Source of the DNA: an uncultured Prevotellaceae bacterium
GTDB lineage: Bacteria > Bacteroidota > Bacteroidia > Bacteroidales > Muribaculaceae
Length of the DNA stretch: 48,109 nt
Reading direction: 5' to 3'
Assembly (NCBI GenBank): GCA_947165675.1
Contig: CAMVBJ010000024.1
Coordinates: 1 to 48,109, forward strand
Shown: in pieces, positions 43,208 through 48,109 of the stretch
How positions within the stretch are numbered: the stretch's first letter is position 1
Layout: every line of letters starts with the position of its first letter
The notes under the pieces: model-generated
Told to the model about the DNA's origin: nothing
Database searches by the model: none
What the model saw: the letters and a program-made list of their open reading frames with translations, nothing else
Program-made: the position numbers and the translations under genes

Positions 43208-44683
43208 TTATGTCCCTAAAATAATGCCTGCCACGATAACCAAAACCACAGTGGGGAGGCAGGCTATCCATGTGCTATTAAATCTCTTGTAAAGTTCTAT
43301 CGGCAACAAGCTGATGGCTACCGATGCAATGTAAACTAACGTCAGCACCACATAGGAACCGACAATATTGAAGTTGTTATCATACATTATAAAGGCTAAA
43401 GTCAAACTGATCAACAGGCACATCAATATAGCCATCTTGCTGAGCCTGATAACAGTAGACGTGACACGGCTTAGATTGCGGTTATAGAACAGCTCGGCAA
43501 CCACAAGCGACACCGGCAGCAACAACATGATGTATATAAACAGACCCACGTAGACCGATTCCTCGATAAGGAACACGGCAGCCAGCAACGAGATGATCCA
43601 TAACGCCACTATCGACCCCACTATCGGCAGCCGCACCGCTTGCTTGAACACCTCTTTCCAGCTTAATTGATAAAACTGGCGGAAACTCAAAAATTCCAAA
43701 TACCACGAGTAAGTGGCAATCATGTATTTAACCACGGTAACGATAATCACCAGCACGGCAGCACAAAGCCCAACAAAACTGATGCCGGTCCCTGACAGCA
43801 CCGGCTCCGCTGGCCCGTCAAACACATCCTTAAGCCCGTTGCACAGCAGTTGCGGGATGCGCCACATCAGGTACATCGATAGGAAAAATACATAGAATAT
43901 GTATGTCTCTACTAACGTGTATTTGCTCACGTGACGAAAAGTGATCCAGATGCAGATGCCCACAAAGGCGGCTATAAACAGCCATTCATAAAGCATATTG
44001 CCAGCCATAAACTTGGAAAACCGCACCAGGGTAGTGAGCATAGTTTTGCGGTAACTGGTGTAAGACAGGTCCGGTCCATCATCCTTATCAGCCTCAACTG
44101 CCTTTTTTTCATCAACCTCACGTGACACGCTCTCACTGGCAGGCGTCTGGTTTGCCTTTCTGGCATCCAGCTTAAAGGACTCGCCCACACTATAGACCGA
44201 ATCAACCTTCTCAAGTCGGCTCAACGTTTCAAACACCGAGAGCTGACTTTCACTGGTCAACTGGCTGGCCAGGAACAAAAACACTACCATGATGGCCAGC
44301 AACTTGAATGGTGGGAAATAAAAGTTGCGGTGACCATTCAAGTAGTCTCTCACCATGTATCCGGGACGCCAGGACAATTCTTTCATCGTGCGGAAAATGG
44401 GCCGGTTACCCAAGCCCCAGATGTCAAGGAAATTGAGCATCGCCTGGTTCCAGGTATAACGCGTCCACGTGCCAGCCTGACCACACTGGGGGCACACGCG
44501 CCCCACGTAGGCCGTGCCGCAATTGGAACAAGTGCGGTGCGTGTCGTCAACATCGGGGATGATACTTGCACGCGACCGCTGCCTGTGGTCTAAACGCTGG
44601 TCCATCGTCTTGATCTTGCGACGCAACGTGCCCTTTTTCACGGGCTTGAGGACTTTAGCCTTATGTCTCTTGAGCAACTTCAT
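43208..44683 (-). CDS. DUF3667 zinc-ribbon membrane protein
   Basis: A 491-aa protein. A very basic N-terminus (K/R-rich, residues 1-40) is followed by a four-cysteine zinc ribbon (Cys52, Cys55, Cys64, Cys67 in CSNCG...CPQCG), a conserved stretch (IFRTMKELSWRPGYMVRDYLNGHRNFYFPPFKLL) typical of DUF3667, and about six or seven membrane helices. The ribbon and the GHRxxYFxPxxxL motif are the family hallmark. Function is unknown. Start choice: the ATG at 44683 is just 4 nt after a TACCTTTG -7 element, so either the mRNA is leaderless or translation begins at Met27 (44605). Confidence 0.82.
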   Translation of the reverse strand: MKLLKRHKAKVLKPVKKGTLRRKIKTMDQRLDHRQRSRASIIPDVDDTHRTCSNCGTAYVGRVCPQCGQAGTWTRYTWNQAMLNFLDIWGLGNRPIFRTMKELSWRPGYMVRDYLNGHRNFYFPPFKLLAIMVVFLFLASQLTSESQLSVFETLSRLEKVDSVYSVGESFKLDARKANQTPASESVSREVDEKKAVEADKDDGPDLSYTSYRKTMLTTLVRFSKFMAGNMLYEWLFIAAFVGICIWITFRHVSKYTLVETYIFYVFFLSMYLMWRIPQLLCNGLKDVFDGPAEPVLSGTGISFVGLCAAVLVIIVTVVKYMIATYSWYLEFLSFRQFYQLSWKEVFKQAVRLPIVGSIVALWIISLLAAVFLIEESVYVGLFIYIMLLLPVSLVVAELFYNRNLSRVTSTVIRLSKMAILMCLLISLTLAFIMYDNNFNIVGSYVVLTLVYIASVAISLLPIELYKRFNSTWIACLPTVVLVIVAGIILGT

Positions 44684-44687
44684 GCCG

Positions 44688-44695
44688 CAAAGGTA
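44688..44695 (-). promoter_or_regulatory. -7 element of the DUF3667 gene
   Basis: CAAAGGTA on the plus strand reads TACCTTTG on the minus strand, ending four bases before the annotated ATG. No -33 TTG is evident. Confidence 0.5.
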
Positions 44696-44724
44696 ATGAT
44701 TAAAATCAGGAAACTGAAATGAAG

Positions 44725-44784
44725 AATCAGGAATTTGTGCACCGCTTATCGTAATTTACAGTATATAAGTGCCAATTCCTGATT
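44725..44784. repeat. 11-bp perfect inverted repeat upstream of DUF3667
   Basis: AATCAGGAATT (44725-44735) and AATTCCTGATT (44774-44784) with 38 nt between, part of which also pairs loosely (GCACC...GTGCC). It directly precedes the repeat element at 44790. Confidence 0.6.
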
Positions 44785-44789
44785 GAAAC

Positions 44790-45004
44790 GATATAGCAGT
44801 TGACCCATTGGTGGTATTAACCGCCCTGTCGGGCGGGAAATTAAGCAAATTAATTTTAAAATTTAATTTTCTTTTAATTTCCCGAAACTTGGCTGCACCT
44901 CAGCCATATAAGTAAACTTAATGGCGTTCGATTTGCACAAGTTTTCCCGTGCGTTAGCACGGTTTGATGCAGAGACGTTTCAGCGCAGGGCCAACTTCTA
45001 TATC
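44790..45004. repeat. 215-bp repeat element with family ends and a different core (copy D)
   Basis: The ends GATATAGCAGTTGACCC and GGGCCAACTTCTATATC are inverted repeats matching at 15 of 17 positions and are the same ends as in copies A and B. The core shares nothing obvious with them. It has a CCGCCC-tgtc-GGGCGG hairpin (44821-44836) and an AT-rich TTAATTTT-type stretch, but no coding region. It lies 16 bp beyond the stop of the tannase-like gene. Confidence 0.7.
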
Positions 45005-45020
45005 ATTGCCTTCCCTTATT

Positions 45021-46556
45021 TCAGAAAAGTGATTTAATCCACTCGAAGAGTTCGTCAAGAGCATAATCGCCGCTATGGGGACGGTTCCATGCCAGCAGGA
45101 AGTTGACGTCCTTTCCAGCATTCTGGAGTTTCAGCGCCAGATTGATGGGAACAGGGAAAGCGGTGTCACGGTCACGGGCGCCATGACGGATGTACCAGTG
45201 GGGAGCCACATCGGTCACGCCGTCGCCAATGAAATTCATGGGATTCAGCATGGCTACATTGGCAGATATCTCAGGTGTAACAACAGTGCCCATCTTAGAA
45301 GCGCTATACTCTGTGAAATTCACACTGTTACCCTTGCTGTCACCAAATTCTTCATTCTCACCCGAAGCACGCTGGTTCACAACGCCCTGGGTGTCAAATG
45401 CGGGAGCGGTTTTCAACGGCTGAGTAGAAACCACATAGTTCAGGTATTTGTCCATGTCGAGGTCGATAATGTACTCCCCTACCCGCTTAGATCCACCATG
45501 ACGCATCATCATGGGAGGACGGTTGCCCATCGGTTTCTTATCGCCACCCATTCGTGTCACGCCCCCATTGATGGGAGGCGCACCAAAGCCTGCTTCTTCG
45601 CTGAAAACGAAGCCCAAGCTGTCGGGGATATCGGCACCGGCATTCTTAGCAATTTGGGCAGAGCGGATGAGTTCGCCCTTGATATAATCGAGGTAGTTAT
45701 CGGCAGTGAGCAGAGTGCCGCCTGGAGTATACAGATTCAGGCTTGCCAAATAAGCCGGGAACATGGCCTTAAGTTCGTTGCTCACGGCCAGCACATCGGC
45801 ATCCCCCTGTTGGCGGCTATCGGTGCCGTTATAGAGCCACTCGTAAGCCATATCGGCATGGTCCAAGTCGATAATCGGGCAATAGCACACGCTTGCAAAC
45901 ACGTCATCGCGCTCGTCGGCAGCACCCATGGCCTGAAGCATCGGCTCATAGGCCGGATTATTGCCTGTTGCACCCATCAGTGAAGACATGGCGCCACCTG
46001 CACTGGTGCCGTCGGTAATGATGCGCTCAGCATTACCAGGCATTACGGCATCAAAGTGGCGGAGGTAACGGATGGCCGCCTTCAGGTCGAGTATAGCGGC
46101 GGGAGCACGGCCTGTATAGATGGTCTGCCCTTTCTTGACTCCGTTTTTCTTATCACTCTTGATGGCAACTACAGTGGAATTGCGGCCCCGCGATCCAGGG
46201 ATGACCAGCACATAACCCTCCTTAAGCGCACGGCCACTTGCATCGCCAGCCTGAGGTTGCCCAGCGGCAGAGGCCATGTATCCGCCAACGTAAGTGCGCA
46301 GAAAAATCGGCGTCTGCTGCGTTGCGCCATCTGGCACATAGACGTTCAGGAACTGATAGGCCGAGTCCTCAATATTAGTCACAAAAAAGAGTCGTTCATA
46401 GGCTGTATATCGTATAGTGGAGCCATCGTGCATGGTCATCACACGCGCCTCGCCTGCATTGGGATCATACTGCAATGTGGGATGTGGAGCCTTTGGCCTG
46501 GCCGAAATGCCCAGAGCCACAGCTACGGCAAGCATCAACAATAATGTCTTTTTCAT
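45021..46556 (-). CDS. Secreted subtype-B tannase-like esterase
   Basis: A 511-aa alpha/beta hydrolase with a signal peptide (cleavage near residue 19). The nucleophile motif GTSAGGAMSSL puts Ser185 in place. Near the end, HGARDRDTAF supplies the likely catalytic Asp462, and NRPHSGDYALDELFEWI supplies His494. The order and the 32-residue Asp-His spacing match subtype-B tannases and feruloyl-esterase relatives, which split galloyl or hydroxycinnamoyl esters. The lid region (about 290-400) carries many Met, Gly and Pro residues. It is last in a three-gene set with a lipoprotein esterase (9 bp) and an MFS carrier. The true ester substrate is unproved. Confidence 0.82.
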   Translation of the reverse strand: MKKTLLLMLAVAVALGISARPKAPHPTLQYDPNAGEARVMTMHDGSTIRYTAYERLFFVTNIEDSAYQFLNVYVPDGATQQTPIFLRTYVGGYMASAAGQPQAGDASGRALKEGYVLVIPGSRGRNSTVVAIKSDKKNGVKKGQTIYTGRAPAAILDLKAAIRYLRHFDAVMPGNAERIITDGTSAGGAMSSLMGATGNNPAYEPMLQAMGAADERDDVFASVCYCPIIDLDHADMAYEWLYNGTDSRQQGDADVLAVSNELKAMFPAYLASLNLYTPGGTLLTADNYLDYIKGELIRSAQIAKNAGADIPDSLGFVFSEEAGFGAPPINGGVTRMGGDKKPMGNRPPMMMRHGGSKRVGEYIIDLDMDKYLNYVVSTQPLKTAPAFDTQGVVNQRASGENEEFGDSKGNSVNFTEYSASKMGTVVTPEISANVAMLNPMNFIGDGVTDVAPHWYIRHGARDRDTAFPVPINLALKLQNAGKDVNFLLAWNRPHSGDYALDELFEWIKSLF

Positions 46557-46565
46557 ACGTCTATC

Positions 46566-47519
46566 TTATTTCTTGGATTGTTCGAATAACCAGTCTCGCA
46601 CTGGAGTTAACTTGTAAGCATAATCAAACGAGGCCATGTGTTCCATGCCCTTTCCATCCTCGGGCAAGACTGTACCGGCTTCAAACTTGATGAAGTTCAC
46701 ATGACCGCCTTTGTTGATGAGTTGGATGGCCAGTTTATCCTGTTCATCCTGGGGCAATCTGGCACTCCATGAGGCAGAATCGATTTTAGCATGCCGCTCA
46801 TTAAGTACAGTGGTGAGGTCTCTCATTCCACCCGAGGCCTTCTTGTCACCTCCAGCAACGATGTAGAAGAAACGCTTGTTGCCAAAGTCGTTCATCTTGC
46901 TCGTATCCCACTGGCTGCCAACAAACAGCGAAGCGGCAAAAACATCAGGATAAGCGATATTGAAATAGAATGAAATCATACCACCCATCGACTGGCCAGT
47001 GGTATAGAGACGATTCTTGTCCACATTGTACTTGTCGGCAATCTCGTTGAGCAAACGGATGGTCATATCCACCTCGTCAGAATGGTTCCAGTCGTCATCA
47101 ACAGCGGTTTCGGAATACTGAGGAACGAGCACAAATGACGGGTGGCGGTCCTGATCCTCAGGAGAGGCGAACAACAGGGCGCCGTAACCCTGGGTGAGCG
47201 GAGCGGTCACTTCTTTTCCCGCAGTGCTGGCATCGGCGATGAAGAGCACGAGCGGATAATTCTTCTTCTCCCATCCATCAGGAATAAAGAGATTGTATTG
47301 CATTGATTTACCCGTCGATTTATCCTTGTAGGTAAACTGCTTGAAAGTGGGCACGACAGCCTCCTTGAGCGCAATAAATGCGGTGTCATCATCCTTGTTG
47401 AGCTGCATCGACATGCCATTACGAGGGAACTTGTCATGCTTGTCATGCTTGTCATTCTGCTTGTTGCCACAACTAATGGACAACAGCAAAACCATAGTGA
47501 GTAATAAAATCTTTTTCAT
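46566..47519 (-). CDS. Lipoprotein esterase of the alpha/beta-hydrolase fold
   Basis: A 317-aa envelope lipoprotein: signal with lipobox cysteine at residue 17, a KHD-repeat linker (KHDKHDK), then a hydrolase of the PHB-depolymerase/feruloyl-esterase type. The nucleophile Ser177 lies in TTGQSMGGMISFYF. The active-site order continues with a plausible Asp and His toward the end (GGHVNFIKFEAG). It sits between the MFS gene (26 bp) and the tannase-like gene (9 bp) on the same strand. A role in hydrolysing esters outside the cytoplasm is likely; the exact substrate is not known. Confidence 0.8.
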   Translation of the reverse strand: MKKILLLTMVLLLSISCGNKQNDKHDKHDKFPRNGMSMQLNKDDDTAFIALKEAVVPTFKQFTYKDKSTGKSMQYNLFIPDGWEKKNYPLVLFIADASTAGKEVTAPLTQGYGALLFASPEDQDRHPSFVLVPQYSETAVDDDWNHSDEVDMTIRLLNEIADKYNVDKNRLYTTGQSMGGMISFYFNIAYPDVFAASLFVGSQWDTSKMNDFGNKRFFYIVAGGDKKASGGMRDLTTVLNERHAKIDSASWSARLPQDEQDKLAIQLINKGGHVNFIKFEAGTVLPEDGKGMEHMASFDYAYKLTPVRDWLFEQSKK

Positions 47520-47545
47520 AATCTCTCATTTATATAATTATTGGT

Positions 47546-48109
47546 TTATTCTGGAGGAAGGCTTTGGAAATGTCGAGTCGTCCACACCTGGAGTAAAAAG
47601 AGGAGACTCAAGATCACACCCACCTTGTACGGGGCTGAGACATCGCCATAGCCAAACATGCCTGAGAGCGGCATTACCAAGATGGGCGAAATGAATTGCC
47701 CAAGATACAAAGCGGCCGAGATCAGCGGCATGACAGTAGTAGCGGAGTTCTTGCCGCCCTTGATGCTGGCGATGGTGTTCAAGTAAGGCACGCCAACTCC
47801 GGCAGCAATGCCGATCAATGCCGAGCCAACTATAAGGCTTGTGACATTGCCAAGCAAATAAAACCCATAACCCAACAGGAAACTGATGGGTGCAAAATAC
47901 TTGATGGGGCGACGGAATGCCTTCATCAGATGCCCAAAGGCCAAACCCACAAAGAATGCCACGACATCAAGGCCAACCATAATCATGGTGATAGCCTGCG
48001 ACGATAATGACGTCTGTTCGCTGGCTATGATAGCGAAATTGGTTGGGAAGATGAAGAAAATCATCATTAGCAACAACATGCCAATGACCGACGGATGGAA
48101 CTTGAGCAA
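47546..48109 (-). CDS. MFS transporter, C-terminal part (cut by window end)
   Basis: The visible 187 residues hold the last half of a major facilitator superfamily carrier, roughly six membrane helices. The signature loops are FGHLMKAFRRPIKYFAPISFLLGYGFYLL and ALIGIAAGVGVPYLNTIAS. The reading frame is open at the window edge, so the true start lies beyond 48109. It precedes the two esterase genes with short gaps and is probably the first visible gene of that operon. The transported compound might be a product or substrate of the esterases, but this is inference. Confidence 0.85.
   Translation of the reverse strand: MLKFHPSVIGMLLLMMIFFIFPTNFAIIASEQTSLSSQAITMIMVGLDVVAFFVGLAFGHLMKAFRRPIKYFAPISFLLGYGFYLLGNVTSLIVGSALIGIAAGVGVPYLNTIASIKGGKNSATTVMPLISAALYLGQFISPILVMPLSGMFGYGDVSAPYKVGVILSLLFLLQVWTTRHFQSLPPE

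Noticed and set aside
44821-44836. Terminator of the tannase-like operon
   Set aside because: The CCGCCC/GGGCGG hairpin is far past the stop (about 185 bp) and lies inside repeat copy D, with no T-run on the minus strand.

Overview
The window looks like a chromosomal piece of a gut Bacteroidales bacterium, most likely Muribaculaceae or Prevotellaceae. The evidence is a full-length SprA (the outer-membrane translocon of the type IX secretion system), proteins of the DUF4290, DUF3667 and DUF1893 types, archaeal-type prolyl-tRNA synthetase, paired dockerin-like tails on exported proteins, and many promoters of the Bacteroidetes sigma type (TTG, about 20 nt, then TAnnTTTG). I see no tRNA, rRNA, CRISPR array, prophage or transposase gene. 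The placement rests on recognising families by eye, not on a search.

Layout. 1-2500: smpB and a Yip1-type membrane protein on the minus strand, then a lipoprotein nitroreductase on the plus strand. 2565-16001: a minus-strand block read as subtilase, subtilase, ruvA, sprA, EpsG-like membrane protein. 16625-19629: a minus-strand cluster of a small membrane protein, a PstS-like lipoprotein and a TPR protein. 20043-25188: a minus-strand housekeeping cluster read as tsaB, DUF4290, rimM, OmpA-like, proS, yitT. A threonine-aldolase-like gene and a cytoplasmic GH13 amylase then diverge around 26340. 28218-36697: plus-strand prs, a secreted propeller-like protein translationally coupled to a giant secreted amidase with a dockerin-like tail, and lon. 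36831-40535: an MTA/SAH nucleosidase, a second nitroreductase-like gene, DUF1893 and prfA. 40626-44683: an LTA-synthase-type sulfatase, an ECF S-component and a zinc-ribbon DUF3667 membrane protein. 45021-48109: a minus-strand set of MFS transporter (cut by the window edge), lipoprotein esterase and subtype-B tannase-like esterase.

How genes fit together. SprA would export proteins across the outer membrane. Three large exported enzymes in the window (two subtilases just upstream of ruvA-sprA, and the amidase) end in paired EF-hand or dockerin-like repeats rather than a usual type IX C-terminal domain. The MFS, esterase and tannase genes look like a small uptake and hydrolysis unit for esterified aromatic or plant compounds, by inference.

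The intergenic DNA holds the least expected material: a 347-bp multi-hairpin element with 22-bp terminal inverted repeats and a 12-bp target duplication at the prfA stop codon; a dispersed family of short elements with similar ends (two 128-bp copies, one 215-bp copy with a different core, and fragments); a duplicated start-codon region that creates a 22-codon leader ORF before the Yip1-type gene; paired 41-bp palindromes bracketing 16096-16624; an orphan promoter-terminator pair predicting a roughly 70-nt small RNA; and three genes whose -7 element sits exactly 4 nt before the ATG, suggesting leaderless mRNAs.
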